This document shows positions 1 to 8,792 of a stretch of 64,000 nucleotides of DNA, one piece after another (position 1 is the stretch's first letter; each line of letters opens with the position of its first letter). This stretch comes from Corynebacterium crudilactis (GTDB lineage: Bacteria > Actinomycetota > Actinomycetes > Mycobacteriales > Mycobacteriaceae). Below the pieces are notes generated by a model. The model ran no database searches. It was given only the letters and a program-made list of their open reading frames with translations, and was not told the DNA's origin. The DNA lies in the NCBI RefSeq assembly GCF_001643015.1, contig NZ_CP015622.1:2741358-2805357 (forward strand), written 5' to 3'. The position numbers were made by a program, and so were the translations under genes.

Positions 1-786
1 TTCCGAAAGCACAGCACCGGTGCAGGACATATCGCCAACGGTGCGGTAGCGGACAGTCTTGGTGACGATCTCCTCGCCTTTCTTTGGTCCACCCCACTCA
101 CCAGCGGTCAGCCACATGCCATCGCGTTCAAAAACATCACGATCGTGGGAGAAGTAAATCGGTGGGAGCTCAATGCCACGCGCACCGATGTACTCCCAGA
201 TATCTGCTTCAGTCCAGTTGGAGATAGGGAAAACACGGATGTTTTCACCAGGCAGGTGGCCACCGTTGTACAAGGTCCACAGCTCAGGACGCTGGCGGCG
301 AGGATCCCAACCACCGAAAGAGTCACGCACAGAGAACACGCGTTCCTTGGCACGAGCACGCTCTTCATCGCGGCGAGCTCCACCAAGCACAGCGTCATAG
401 CCTTGCTCAGCGATGGTTTCTACCAGTGGCACGGTCTGCAGTGGGTTGCGGGTGCCATCTGGACGTTCCTGCAAATCACCGCGGTCGATCCAGTCTTGGA
501 CCTTAGCCACACGCAGGCGAGCGCCAGTGCGTTCTACCAGGTTGTCGCGGAATTCGAGCACCTCTGGGAAGTTGTGGCCGGTGTCCACGTGGAGCAGTTC
601 AAAAGGAACCGCAGCTGGTGCGAAAGCACGTCGTGCAAGTTCATAGACAACCACGGAATCTTTTCCGCCAGAAAACAGCAGGCCGATTTTATCGAATTGG
701 CCCGCTACCTCGCGGAGGATGTGGATGGATTCATTTTCAAGATCTTTAAGGTGTGGAGATAGTTCTGATGCAACGGTTGTGGTCAT
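1..786 (-). CDS. cysD: Sulfate adenylyltransferase subunit 2, 3' end off window
   Basis: Small, ATP-pyrophosphatase subunit of ATP sulfurylase; with CysN it makes adenylyl sulfate from ATP and sulfate in the cytoplasm. I read it as an open frame of 262 codons from the ATG at 786 to the window edge, so roughly the last 40 residues of a ~300-residue family member are missing. The PP-loop SGGKDS is near residue 40, followed by the conserved HVDTGHNFPE and GGARRDEERARAKER stretches and a late CTGAV. The ATG overlaps the cysH stop as ATGA, so it is translationally coupled to the end of the cysI-X-H transcript. cysN would be expected just beyond the left edge. Confidence 0.95.
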   Translation of the reverse strand, partial: MTTTVASELSPHLKDLENESIHILREVAGQFDKIGLLFSGGKDSVVVYELARRAFAPAAVPFELLHVDTGHNFPEVLEFRDNLVERTGARLRVAKVQDWIDRGDLQERPDGTRNPLQTVPLVETIAEQGYDAVLGGARRDEERARAKERVFSVRDSFGGWDPRRQRPELWTLYNGGHLPGENIRVFPISNWTEADIWEYIGARGIELPPIYFSHDRDVFERDGMWLTAGEWGGPKKGEEIVTKTVRYRTVGDMSCTGAVLSE

Positions 787-1568
787 GAGTGAAGTCCGCA
801 TTCTGTCTTGGCGTTTCCAGCCCAACGGCCGGCCCTAGGGTCTTGTCCTTCAGCAACAGGAAGGGTGCAGGTTTCGCATCCAATGGATGGATAGCCCTGA
901 TGGGTAAGTGGGTGATCAATGAGGTTGTTATCGACGATGAACTGGTTGGTTTCTTCCAATGACCAGGTGATAATCGGAGAAATCTTCAGTCTGCCGGTAG
1001 CATCCAAACTCAGCGCAGGAGCTTGGGCGCGAGTCGGCCCATCATCGCGGCGCAGGCCAGTAATCCAACCGGAGTACGGGCTTAACGACGCCGCCAGTGG
1101 CTCAACCTTGCGCATCCGGCAACATGCTGTCGGATTGTTGCGATACAGGTTGAGACCATAAATGGAATCCTGCTCAGTCCGCTTCAGAATCGGCAGCGCC
1201 GTGACCAGAGTCTGTGAATAGCGGGCATCAACATCGCGGGCCACCTCGAGGGTTTCCTTGAAGTGATATCCGGTATCCAAAAACAGGAAATCTGCTTCCG
1301 GTAAATGCCGCGACGCAAGTTCCGCCAGCACAGTGTTTTCCATGCTCAGCGTCACCGCGATAGCACCAGGTGCGTGCTCAGCAGTCCATTCCAGGATCTC
1401 TTGCGCGCTGGCGTCATACAACGCCGCAGCATGCTTTTCGACGAGCTCCTCGTTACGTTGCGCCACCTCAAGTGACAACGGCTCCGTACTACGAGGTCCC
1501 TCCGGTGAGACCTCAGGATCTTTAATTGATCCAGTGTTTTTCAGGGCATTAACTACTTGAAAACTCAT
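783..1568 (-). CDS. cysH: Adenylyl-sulfate (APS/PAPS) reductase
   Basis: 261 residues. It reduces adenylyl sulfate (or phosphoadenylyl sulfate) to sulfite in the cytoplasm. The sequence shows the PP-loop-like fold with LDTGYHFKET, then CCRMRKVEPL and GCETC, the four cysteines that bind a [4Fe-4S] cluster in APS-type reductases, and the C-terminal redox-active ECGLH. The two cysteine pairs favour the APS-using bacterial type over the enterobacterial PAPS type. The ATG at 1568 overlaps the cysX stop (ATGA) and its own stop overlaps cysD, so four genes are tightly coupled. Control probably comes from the McbR-type operators upstream of cysI. Confidence 0.95.
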   Translation of the reverse strand: MSFQVVNALKNTGSIKDPEVSPEGPRSTEPLSLEVAQRNEELVEKHAAALYDASAQEILEWTAEHAPGAIAVTLSMENTVLAELASRHLPEADFLFLDTGYHFKETLEVARDVDARYSQTLVTALPILKRTEQDSIYGLNLYRNNPTACCRMRKVEPLAASLSPYSGWITGLRRDDGPTRAQAPALSLDATGRLKISPIITWSLEETNQFIVDNNLIDHPLTHQGYPSIGCETCTLPVAEGQDPRAGRWAGNAKTECGLHS

Positions 1569-1828
1569 TGTTGCGACTCACCTCTTCCTTCTGGGCTGTG
1601 TCCGTGTCGTGCTAGGGATTCTTTTAATGCTTCAGATGTAGATTTCGCAGGTGCTGGCCTGTGCACTGGATCATCTTGACCGTGATATTTCACCTCAAAG
1701 ACCCTCGTGCAGTCCGCGCACAACCAGGCAAATTCCGTTTGCTCATCTGGGAAAAGAACTTCTCCCGCGCAATATGGGCAGTAGAGCGGATGATTACGGT
1801 TTGGGTTGGGGGCTCTGCGCAAACTCAA
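1565..1828 (-). CDS. cysX: CysX, small four-cysteine electron carrier of sulfite reduction
   Basis: About 87 residues. Near the N-terminus are the pairs CPYC and CADC, about 20 residues apart, a rubredoxin- or zinc-ribbon-like metal knot. In C. glutamicum the equivalent gene between cysI and cysH is called cysX and is proposed to shuttle electrons from a ferredoxin-NADP reductase to sulfite reductase; that role is known for the locus, not proved here. No ATG is in frame. A TTG at 1861 would give 98 residues, but the TTG at 1828 overlaps the cysI stop as TTGA and has an AGAGGA-type ribosome site about nine bases upstream, so I prefer it. The C-terminal third is polar and looks disordered. Confidence 0.85.
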   Translation of the reverse strand: MSLRRAPNPNRNHPLYCPYCAGEVLFPDEQTEFAWLCADCTRVFEVKYHGQDDPVHRPAPAKSTSEALKESLARHGHSPEGRGESQQ

Positions 1829-3510
1829 ACCAGATCTTCCTCTACGGCTCTTTGCACCCAATCGCGGAATTGCTCATCCTCGTGGCGCTGTTCCTTAAAG
1901 TTGGTAACCACGCGAGTGACGTATTCTCCAACCTCATCAGCGATAACCTTGTGGCCCTTGAGTTTGCGTCCAAAGTTTGGGTCCAAGTTCATGGAACCGC
2001 CCAAGTGCACCTGGAAACCTTCCACACGATTGCCCTCTTCATCAGTAACCGTCTGGCCCTTGAATCCGATATCCGCCACCTGGGTACGTGCACAAGAGTT
2101 AGGGCAACCGTTCAATGCAATCTTGATGGGGACTTCCAAATCGCCGAGTCGCTCTTCCAGTTCGTCGACAAGCTCAATTGCTCGGGACTTAGTGGTAGCG
2201 TGCGCCAACTTGCAGAATTCCAGACCCGTACAAGAAATGATGCCGCGGCGGAACTCAGATGGAGAAGAGTACAGACCCAGCTCATCCAGCTCACGTGCCA
2301 CAGTGGTGAGGTTCTCTCGCTCAATATCGAGGAAGAGCAATTCCTTTTCCGCAGTGGTACGAATCCGGCTGATGCCGTGCTTTTCCGCAACATCAGCAAT
2401 CGCAATCAACTGCTCACCAGTGGTGTGACCAACAGTTGGCTTCACACCGAGGTAGAATTTGCCATCCTTTTGTGGGTGGATGCCAATGTGATCGCGGTAG
2501 CCAGGGTTAGTGGTAATTTCTGGGCCATCAATAAGCTTGCGGTTCAGGTACTCGGTCTCTAGCACCTCACGGAACTTCTGGATTCCCCACTGCGCAACCA
2601 AGAACTTCAGGCGAGCACGGTTACGCAGACGACGGAAACCATAATCACGGAAAATTCCAGCGACACCGGCCCAGATTTCTGGAACCTCATCAATAGGAAT
2701 CCATGCACCTAGTGGCTGTGCCAGCATTGGATTCGTGGATAGCCCACCGCCCACGAAGCATTCAAAACCTACACCGTGTTCTGGGTGAACTGAAGGAACA
2801 AAAGACACGTCCTGGATCTCATGAGTGACATCCTGGCGAGCGTTACCAGTAATCGCGGACTTAAACTTACGTGGCAGGTTATGGAATTCATCCCTGTTCA
2901 AGTAATTGTCACGAATCGCATCGATAGCTGGAGTAGCATCGATCAGTTCCTCAGCAGCAACGCCGGAAACTGGGGAACCTAAAATAACGCGAGGAACATC
3001 GCCACAACCAAGCATGGTGGTCAGTCCCACGGTTTCCAGCTTTTCCCAGATGGTCGGCACATCTTCAATGCGAATCCAGTGCAGCTGAATATTCTGACGA
3101 TCCGTAAAGTCCGCAGTAGAGCGGGCATAATCTCTGGAGATTTCACCGACAACGCGCAAACGCTCAGGTGTAGCTAGTCCGCCATCAAAGCGCACACGCA
3201 TCATGAAGTACTCATCCTGCAGCTGCTCATCAGAAAGCTGACCGGTTAGTTCACCACCCAAATCCTGCTTGCGCTGGGTGTAAATACCCAGCCACTTAAA
3301 ACGTGGAGCAATATCATCCGGATCGATGGAAGAAAAGCCCTGCTTGGAGTAAACATCAATAACCCGCTGTTTAACGGCAAAGGCAGGTTCATCCTGTTTA
3401 ACCTGCTCAGCGTGATTGAGTGGCTCGGTGCCATCAATCTTCCACTGGCCCTCTGGCTTAGGCTTGCGGGCCGCACGTGCTGGGCTAGCACTTCCGGTTG
3501 TTGTTGTCAT
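1825..3510 (-). CDS. cysI: Ferredoxin-dependent assimilatory sulfite reductase
   Basis: 561 residues, the usual length of the single-chain siroheme enzyme. It reduces sulfite to sulfide with six electrons in the cytoplasm. The siroheme/[4Fe-4S] ligands are visible as CTGLEFCKLA near residue 430 and NGCPNSCAR near residue 470; the tandem ferrodoxin-like halves carry DFTDRQNIQLHWIR and GVKPTVGHTTG. A nitrite reductase would look similar, but the cysHXD neighbours settle sulfite. It is the first gene of the cysI-X-H-D run and is divergent from fpr2, with a shared 383-bp promoter region containing McbR-type palindromes. Confidence 0.93.
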   Translation of the reverse strand: MTTTTGSASPARAARKPKPEGQWKIDGTEPLNHAEQVKQDEPAFAVKQRVIDVYSKQGFSSIDPDDIAPRFKWLGIYTQRKQDLGGELTGQLSDEQLQDEYFMMRVRFDGGLATPERLRVVGEISRDYARSTADFTDRQNIQLHWIRIEDVPTIWEKLETVGLTTMLGCGDVPRVILGSPVSGVAAEELIDATPAIDAIRDNYLNRDEFHNLPRKFKSAITGNARQDVTHEIQDVSFVPSVHPEHGVGFECFVGGGLSTNPMLAQPLGAWIPIDEVPEIWAGVAGIFRDYGFRRLRNRARLKFLVAQWGIQKFREVLETEYLNRKLIDGPEITTNPGYRDHIGIHPQKDGKFYLGVKPTVGHTTGEQLIAIADVAEKHGISRIRTTAEKELLFLDIERENLTTVARELDELGLYSSPSEFRRGIISCTGLEFCKLAHATTKSRAIELVDELEERLGDLEVPIKIALNGCPNSCARTQVADIGFKGQTVTDEEGNRVEGFQVHLGGSMNLDPNFGRKLKGHKVIADEVGEYVTRVVTNFKEQRHEDEQFRDWVQRAVEEDLV

Positions 3511-3696
3511 GGAGAACTAAGTCCTTAAAAAGCTTGGTGAGTTACATCTCGCTCGGTTTGATCTACCCGCAAATTTAGACGTACCGATCTGTCTAGACCA
3601 ACCATTAGATTCAGATAACGGGCACGAGTATTGAAAATTTCCCTAAATTTAGCCTAGTGAGCTGGGGTTATTAGGCTTGATTCAGTATGAATATAT

Positions 3697-3712
3697 TAGA
3701 CAGGGCGGTCTA
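3697..3712. promoter_or_regulatory. McbR-type operator (perfect)
   Basis: TAGAC-AGGGCG-GTCTA, an exact match to the TAGAC-N6-GTCTA consensus reported for the TetR-type sulfur repressor McbR of C. glutamicum. It lies between cysI and fpr2. Confidence 0.8.
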
Positions 3713-3781
3713 GATCTTTAAAATACTTTGAATTTAATTATGGAAAAGTCTTCGCATTCCAGCAATTCACTGCTAGCTTTA

Positions 3782-3797
3782 CAGACCAAGCGGTCTA
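3782..3797. promoter_or_regulatory. McbR-type operator (one mismatch)
   Basis: CAGAC-CAAGCG-GTCTA with the same six-base spacing, about 100 bp upstream of the fpr2 start. It probably governs fpr2, or works together with the site at 3697. Confidence 0.7.
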
Positions 3798-3893
3798 GGA
3801 GTGCGATACAGCCTGGACTTTATACATTGAAAACCTCTTCCCCGCGAGATCCCATATGGAATCCCACAGGGAACACGAAAGGCACTTGAGAAA

Positions 3894-5267
3894 ATGACAA
3901 CTCCCCTGCGCGTAGCCGTTATCGGCGCTGGCCCAGCTGGCATTTACGCATCCGATCTTCTTATCCGCAATGAAGAGCGCGAAGTGTTCGTCGACCTTTT
4001 CGAGCAAATGCCCGCACCATTCGGCCTCATTCGCTACGGTGTGGCTCCCGATCACCCACGCATCAAGGGAATCGTCAAGTCCCTACACAACGTGCTGGAT
4101 AAACCACGCCTTCGCCTTCTCGGAAATATCACCATTGGTCGCGATATCACTGTTGAAGAGCTCCGCGAATACTACGACGCCGTTGTTTTCTCCACCGGTG
4201 CGGTAGCCGACCGTGAGCTCAACATTCCAGGAATCGACGCAGAAGGATCCTTCGGCGCCGGCGAATTCGTAGGCTTTTATGATGGCAACCCACGCTTCGA
4301 GCGCTCTTGGGATCTCTCCGCGCAATCCGTCGCCGTCATCGGTGTCGGAAACGTGGGCCTAGACGTGGCCCGCATCCTGGCGAAAACAGGCGATGAACTT
4401 AAAGTCACCGAAATTCCTGACAACGTCTACAACTCCCTCAAGGAAAATAAGGCCACTGAGGTGCACGTTTTCGGACGCCGCGGCCCAGCACAGGTTAAGT
4501 TCACCCCACAGGAACTCAAAGAACTAGACCACTCCCCAACCATCAACGTGGTTGTCGATCCAGAAGATATTGATTACGACGGCGCATCCGAAGAAGCTCG
4601 CCGATCTTCCAAATCTCAAGATCTGGTCTGCCAGATTCTGGAGCAGTACGCCATTCGCGAACCAAAGGATGCTCCGCACACCCTGCAAATCCACCTTTTC
4701 GAGAACCCAGTTGAGGTTCTTCAAAAGGACGGAAAAGTTGTGGGACTGCGCACCGAGCGCACTGCACTTGATGGCAACGGCGGTGTAAACGGCACTGGTG
4801 AATTCAAAGATTGGCCAGTTCAGGCGGTCTACCGTGCGGTCGGCTACAAGTCTGATCCAATCGAGGGCGTACCTTTCGACGGCTCCCGCCATGTCATTCC
4901 AAACGATGGCGGACATGTCATTGAAGCCCCAGGTGCCGCCCCAGTTCCAGGACTGTACGCAACTGGCTGGATCAAGCGTGGACCAATCGGTCTCATCGGC
5001 AATACCAAGTCCGATGCTAAGGAAACCACCGACATGCTGATCAAGGATGCTGTCGCAGGCACACTGGGCGATCCAAAGAACCAGGGCGAAGAAGTTATCA
5101 TCGAACTTCTCGATTCCCGCAATATCCCATTCACCACCTGGGAAGGCTGGTACAAGCTCGATGCAGCAGAGCGCGCACTCGGTGAAGCCGAAGGCCGCGA
5201 GCGTAAGAAGATTGTGGATTGGGAAGAAATGGTCCGCCAGGCCCGCGAAGCCCCAGCAATTGTGTAA
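3894..5267 (+). CDS. fpr2: Ferredoxin--NADP reductase, adrenodoxin-reductase type
   Basis: 457 residues. This flavoprotein passes electrons from NADPH to a ferredoxin. The N-terminal FAD motif GAGPAGIYA starts near residue 11, the second dinucleotide motif GVGNVGLDVARIL is near residue 150 for NADPH, and GWIKRGPIGLIGNTK near residue 360 is typical of the FprA/adrenodoxin reductase family. Its position divergent from cysI, with shared McbR-type sites, makes it the likely electron source for sulfite reductase via CysX or a ferredoxin; C. glutamicum names this gene fpr2. The ATG at 3894 follows a weak GAGA ribosome site. A hairpin follows the stop. Confidence 0.92.
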   Translation: MTTPLRVAVIGAGPAGIYASDLLIRNEEREVFVDLFEQMPAPFGLIRYGVAPDHPRIKGIVKSLHNVLDKPRLRLLGNITIGRDITVEELREYYDAVVFSTGAVADRELNIPGIDAEGSFGAGEFVGFYDGNPRFERSWDLSAQSVAVIGVGNVGLDVARILAKTGDELKVTEIPDNVYNSLKENKATEVHVFGRRGPAQVKFTPQELKELDHSPTINVVVDPEDIDYDGASEEARRSSKSQDLVCQILEQYAIREPKDAPHTLQIHLFENPVEVLQKDGKVVGLRTERTALDGNGGVNGTGEFKDWPVQAVYRAVGYKSDPIEGVPFDGSRHVIPNDGGHVIEAPGAAPVPGLYATGWIKRGPIGLIGNTKSDAKETTDMLIKDAVAGTLGDPKNQGEEVIIELLDSRNIPFTTWEGWYKLDAAERALGEAEGRERKKIVDWEEMVRQAREAPAIV

Positions 5268-5288
5268 TTCCTAGCTGTTTTAAAGAAA

Positions 5289-5322
5289 ATCCCCGTCTCT
5301 CGAAACTAATCGAGGCGGGGAT
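5289..5322. terminator. Bidirectional terminator, fpr2 and small membrane protein
   Basis: ATCCCCG on the left pairs with CGGGGAT on the right, extended by CTCGA/TCGAG with a bulge. It lies just after the fpr2 stop, and the stop of the convergent minus-strand gene falls in its loop. Confidence 0.7.
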
Positions 5323-5518
5323 GTTCTCTATTTATATTACGTGGCCGATTCACCACATAAACCACCGTTGCTGCCACTAAACCTGCAATTATAAAGCCCA
5401 CGGTGACCACGGCATTTGAATGCATTATTCCGATATACATCCCAATGAGAACGCCACTCAAAAATACAATTATTGCTTTAACAACAGCCCTTCGTTGAAG
5501 ATCCTCTTTCACAGACAC
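5306..5518 (-). CDS. Small two-helix membrane protein, function unknown
   Basis: 70 residues. Two hydrophobic segments, about 14-31 and 37-55, are separated by a short polar turn with HSN; the basic ends KEDLQRR and NRPRN suggest both termini are cytoplasmic. I recognise no family. It is convergent with fpr2 and ends inside that terminator. The clean frame, hydrophobic pattern and ATG start favour a real gene, but no neighbour suggests a role. Confidence 0.6.
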   Translation of the reverse strand: MSVKEDLQRRAVVKAIIVFLSGVLIGMYIGIMHSNAVVTVGFIIAGLVAATVVYVVNRPRNINREHPRLD

Positions 5519-5655
5519 CCCTTTTTCCGCTTAATGCTAATCCACAGCCTAAGCCCAGAGTGTCAATCGTTTTTGGCAAAATCAATCAATTGCTAAACAA
5601 AGGTAACTTAAGTTTCGGTAGTTAAGCCACCCACCTAAATTATCAAGTGCGCAGC

Positions 5656-6072
5656 TTAGCCTCCGATATTGAACATCCAATGAGTTCCAAACCGATCTTC
5701 CAGCGCACCATAAACTGCACCCCACGGAACAGCTTCCAAAGGTATAGTTACGCTCGCGCCCTCAGATAGTTTCGCCCAATATCCACGCAGTTCTTTCTCC
5801 AGCTCCATACCGCCGGTGAGTGAAAGTGGCGTGTCCTCGCCTTTCACCCTGTGCATAATGCTCGGGATATCACTGGCGAAAAGGAACTTCTGCCCATCTA
5901 CACGCAGTTCAGCATGCATAATCTTGTCACCATCGCCGCCTACTTCTTCTTCAGCATGCACGGCAGAAAATGGCATCATTTGCAGCTCACCACCAAAAAC
6001 TTCCTGGTAAAACTCCATTGCTTCTTTGGCATTTCCATTGAACTGACGGTAGGGAGTGAGATCGGCTTTCAT
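5656..6072 (-). CDS. VOC/PhnB-like (glyoxalase fold) protein
   Basis: 138 residues from the ATG at 6072, which has AGGA five bases upstream; a TTG at 6090 would add six residues without a better ribosome site. It matches the PhnB / 3-demethylubiquinone methyltransferase-like group of the vicinal oxygen chelate fold: NGNAKEAMEFYQEVFGG near the start and the closing DRFGTHWMFNI. Such proteins form dimers with a shared metal or ligand pocket, but many members have no known substrate, and the neighbours do not help. Confidence 0.8.
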   Translation of the reverse strand: MKADLTPYRQFNGNAKEAMEFYQEVFGGELQMMPFSAVHAEEEVGGDGDKIMHAELRVDGQKFLFASDIPSIMHRVKGEDTPLSLTGGMELEKELRGYWAKLSEGASVTIPLEAVPWGAVYGALEDRFGTHWMFNIGG

Positions 6073-6130
6073 GGGATTCCTGCTTTCCAAAAGGGAGCGT
6101 TATCTAAGCACCCACGCTACCCTTGAAACC

Positions 6131-6523
6131 ATGAAATTTTCCGAGTCTAAACACATCTCAGTGCTCAGCTCTGCTTCGCCGGAAAAAATTTACAAACTGG
6201 CCCGCGATTTATCCAAGCTTCCTGCCTGGGCTTCAGGTTTAGCAACCGGTAGCCTCACGCTTATCGACGCCAACTCTCTCGAACTCGACTCCCCCATGGG
6301 CCGTGTTCATACAGAATTTTCCCCAATCAACAGCTGTGGAATCCTCGACCACACAGTCATTCTCCCCGATGGAACCAAAGTACTCAATCCTTTTCGAGTC
6401 ATCCCTCACCCCACCGGCTCCGAACTAATTTTCACCGTCAGACCAAGCGAAAACTTCGAAGAAGATTGCCAAGCAGTCAGCGAAGACCTCGAAAGATTGG
6501 TTTCTTTAGTTGAATCAGCTTGA
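6131..6523 (+). CDS. SRPBCC-like (START-type ligand pocket) protein
   Basis: 130 residues from MKFSESKH. The pattern of an N-terminal strand, PEKIYKLARDLSKLPAWASGL and alternating strands resembles polyketide-cyclase/SRPBCC folds that bind hydrophobic ligands; this is a weak, fold-level call. An upstream TTG-started extension would overlap the divergent VOC gene and lacks a ribosome site. TACCCT lies a few bases before the ATG with no Shine-Dalgarno, which fits a leaderless start, common in corynebacteria. Confidence 0.6.
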   Translation: MKFSESKHISVLSSASPEKIYKLARDLSKLPAWASGLATGSLTLIDANSLELDSPMGRVHTEFSPINSCGILDHTVILPDGTKVLNPFRVIPHPTGSELIFTVRPSENFEEDCQAVSEDLERLVSLVESA

Positions 6524-6644
6524 GGATGTTCCAATTCACCATCAACCAAAGCAATGAGGCTAAAAATGGTAGATCCTCACATTGCTGCTGCAGCAGACAC
6601 TAGATCCGCAAAAATAGTGCTGCTCTGTGTGTCCGTTTAAGGAA

Positions 6645-6684
6645 TTTTCACAAGGTGCTTGAGGTGGATTGCACCTTGTGAAAA
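6645..6684. terminator. Terminator downstream of tctA
   Basis: A perfect 14-bp stem, TTTTCACAAGGTGC / GCACCTTGTGAAAA, around a 12-base loop directly after the tctA stop. The A/T ends make it usable in both directions. Confidence 0.8.
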
Positions 6685-6693
6685 GTTAATTCC

Positions 6694-8226
6694 TTAGGCG
6701 TCCACAGTTTCCAACTGGGATGTTAGGCGCTTGCGGCGGCCCCTGATTGCGGTCACAATACTCACCGCAATGAAGATGGCGAGAACTGCATAAAGGGACC
6801 AGGTGATTGGGCTAGAGACAAGGACGGAGAAATCGCCAACCGAGGACAACAATGCATCTCGGAGTGAGGTTTCTGCCAAAGGTCCAAGCACCATACCGAT
6901 CATCAATGGGGCCAGTGGATATCCGTAACGGCGCATGATCAATGCCACGATTCCGATTCCGAGCAACAAGAGCAGATCGAATACTGCGCCGGAAGTAGCG
7001 TAAATGCCCAGGCCACAGAACAATGCGATACCGGAATATAGGTACTGGTTAGGAATCAGCAGGAGCTTTGCCCACAGCTGTGCGAACGGCAGGTTGATAA
7101 ACAGCAGCACAACCATTGCGATGAAGAAGCTGGCAAGAAGAGCCCAAACAAGTTCAGGGTTGCGATCAAAAAGCAGAGGTCCTGGCTGGATTCCGTACTG
7201 ACGGAAAGCTGCCAACATGATTGCTGCGGTGGCAGAGACTGGAAGTCCCAATGCTAGCAGCGCACCCATCGCCATACCGGTGGTGGCATTTCCGGCAGCT
7301 TCCGGAGCAGCGAGTCCGCGGATTGCACCCTTATCGCCGAACTGAGGTTTTTTACGCCGCTTGTCTAATGCGCGTTCGGTGGAATACGCCAAGAAGGTGG
7401 GAACTTCTGAACCGCCAACGGGGATAACACCAAACGGTAATCCGATGACGGTACCGCGAGCCCATGCAGGTGCAGCTTCTTTGAATTCTGAACCAGTAAG
7501 CCAAGGTCGGCCGGCAGAACGAGTTTCCAGATTTGCCTTGTCACGGCGAGCACGAGCTGCGATATAAAAGACTTCTCCGAGTGCCAAAATCGCGACGGTA
7601 ACCGTAACGAGGGAGATGCCGTCGAAAAGCTGTGGTGCCCCGAGCGTGAAGCGCTCGAGGCCGGTGACCGAATCGATGCCGATGGTGGCAATACCCAGGC
7701 CGAAAATAAGGGACGCAAGTCCCTTAAACACCGAGTCGGACACTACGGAAGAGGTGGCAACGAAGGCGAAGAGCGCTAATGCGAAGTACTCGGCGGGGCC
7801 GAATGCGGTGGATAATTCCGCCAACGTTGGGGCGAGGAACACGACGATGAATGAGGAAACAATACCGCCGATAAACGCGCCGATTGCGGCGGTGGCCAAT
7901 GCCTGCGGCGCACGCCCATTAAGTGCCATGCGGTGGCCTTCAAAAGTTGAAGCGATCGCAGAGGCCTGACCAGGGGTATTCATCAAAATTGCCATGGTGG
8001 AGTCGCCGAAAAGTCCACCGAAATAAACGCCTGCGAACATGATAAACGCGGCAGTTGGATCAAGCGCGAAAGTCATAGGCAGCAACAACGCCACCGCCAT
8101 AGAGGAACCAAGGCCTGGCATAACGCCCACGGCAGTTCCCAACAAACAGCCAATTACAACCCACAGAAGGTTCATCGGCGATAGTGCGCCGGCAAAACCT
8201 TCCATCAACATGGACAAAATATCCAT
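6694..8226 (-). CDS. tctA: Tripartite tricarboxylate transporter, large membrane subunit
   Basis: 510 residues, the family's normal length, with about ten to twelve hydrophobic segments. The signature GVMPGLGSSMAVALLLPMTF is near residue 35 and a second conserved loop, MNTPGQASAIASTFEGH, near residue 80; both are hallmarks of TctA. It forms the cation-coupled channel that takes up citrate-like acids delivered by TctC. The start ATG shares one base with the tctB stop (TAATG), so the operon is tctC-tctB-tctA. In C. glutamicum the homologous operon takes up citrate. Confidence 0.93.
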   Translation of the reverse strand: MDILSMLMEGFAGALSPMNLLWVVIGCLLGTAVGVMPGLGSSMAVALLLPMTFALDPTAAFIMFAGVYFGGLFGDSTMAILMNTPGQASAIASTFEGHRMALNGRAPQALATAAIGAFIGGIVSSFIVVFLAPTLAELSTAFGPAEYFALALFAFVATSSVVSDSVFKGLASLIFGLGIATIGIDSVTGLERFTLGAPQLFDGISLVTVTVAILALGEVFYIAARARRDKANLETRSAGRPWLTGSEFKEAAPAWARGTVIGLPFGVIPVGGSEVPTFLAYSTERALDKRRKKPQFGDKGAIRGLAAPEAAGNATTGMAMGALLALGLPVSATAAIMLAAFRQYGIQPGPLLFDRNPELVWALLASFFIAMVVLLFINLPFAQLWAKLLLIPNQYLYSGIALFCGLGIYATSGAVFDLLLLLGIGIVALIMRRYGYPLAPLMIGMVLGPLAETSLRDALLSSVGDFSVLVSSPITWSLYAVLAIFIAVSIVTAIRGRRKRLTSQLETVDA

Positions 8227-8792
8227 TAGAAGCCACCACCCAGAAGTCCAGAAGGAAGATTAAGCCCCAGGCCAACGTCGAAGGCAAGGTAGACGATGGA
8301 GCTCATCATGAGGGAAATTAACACATCGAAAGCTGGACGTTGAGAGCCAAAAGCTCTGGTCATTGTCCAAAACAACAGCGCACCGGCCAGAATCCAACCA
8401 AGGTATGGCAGCAGCACGGCGAAGATGAAGAACCCGCCAATTGCCCACGCCAAAGAGACATAATCAGAGTGGAATTTCCAGCTGCGGCCAGATTCGTTTT
8501 CTGGATGCATGGGGAATTTAATGGTCTGAATTATCAAGGCCACTGCGACTAACAGGCCAGCAATGCCGAGGATTGTTGGAAAGAAGCGAGGCCCGGGAAA
8601 AGCTGCGTTTCCAACGTCCATGTTGAGGACACCGATAAGCAGGTACAAGCTAAAGGCAGTGAGGATCGCCGGCATAATAAGCCCTGAGCGGCCCTCCCAA
8701 AATGTGCCTTCACCAACCGGGCGAGGCCCTGGTAATTGATGTGATTCCGGGATATCGATATGGGAATCACCGGACTGTTCCGTGATATTCAC
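8226..8792 (-). CDS. tctB: Tripartite tricarboxylate transporter, small membrane subunit
   Basis: 188 residues with a polar N-terminus of about 40 residues, then four hydrophobic segments, the standard TctB plan. GTG start (codons GTG AAT ATC) overlapping the tctC stop by one base. It partners TctA in the membrane. The amino-acid sequence itself is poorly conserved in this family, so position between tctC and tctA carries most of the evidence. Confidence 0.88.
   Translation of the reverse strand: MNITEQSGDSHIDIPESHQLPGPRPVGEGTFWEGRSGLIMPAILTAFSLYLLIGVLNMDVGNAAFPGPRFFPTILGIAGLLVAVALIIQTIKFPMHPENESGRSWKFHSDYVSLAWAIGGFFIFAVLLPYLGWILAGALLFWTMTRAFGSQRPAFDVLISLMMSSIVYLAFDVGLGLNLPSGLLGGGF

Larger units (their letters stand above)
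3511..3893. promoter_or_regulatory. Divergent cysI / fpr2 control region
   Basis: 383 bp without a gene. It holds two clear McbR-type palindromes listed separately, and a third looser element at 3576-3595 where TAGAC and GTCTA lie ten bases apart rather than six. Both flanking genes belong to sulfite reduction, so one repressor could silence both directions when sulfur is plentiful. I see no small gene here. Confidence 0.7.

Noticed and set aside
145..762. 205-codon plus-strand frame opposite cysD
   Set aside because: Antisense shadow; the minus strand carries the full PP-loop and ATP sulfurylase motifs.
1651..2562. 303-codon plus-strand frame opposite cysI and cysX
   Set aside because: No recognisable motif, while the opposite strand has siroheme/iron-sulfur motifs throughout.
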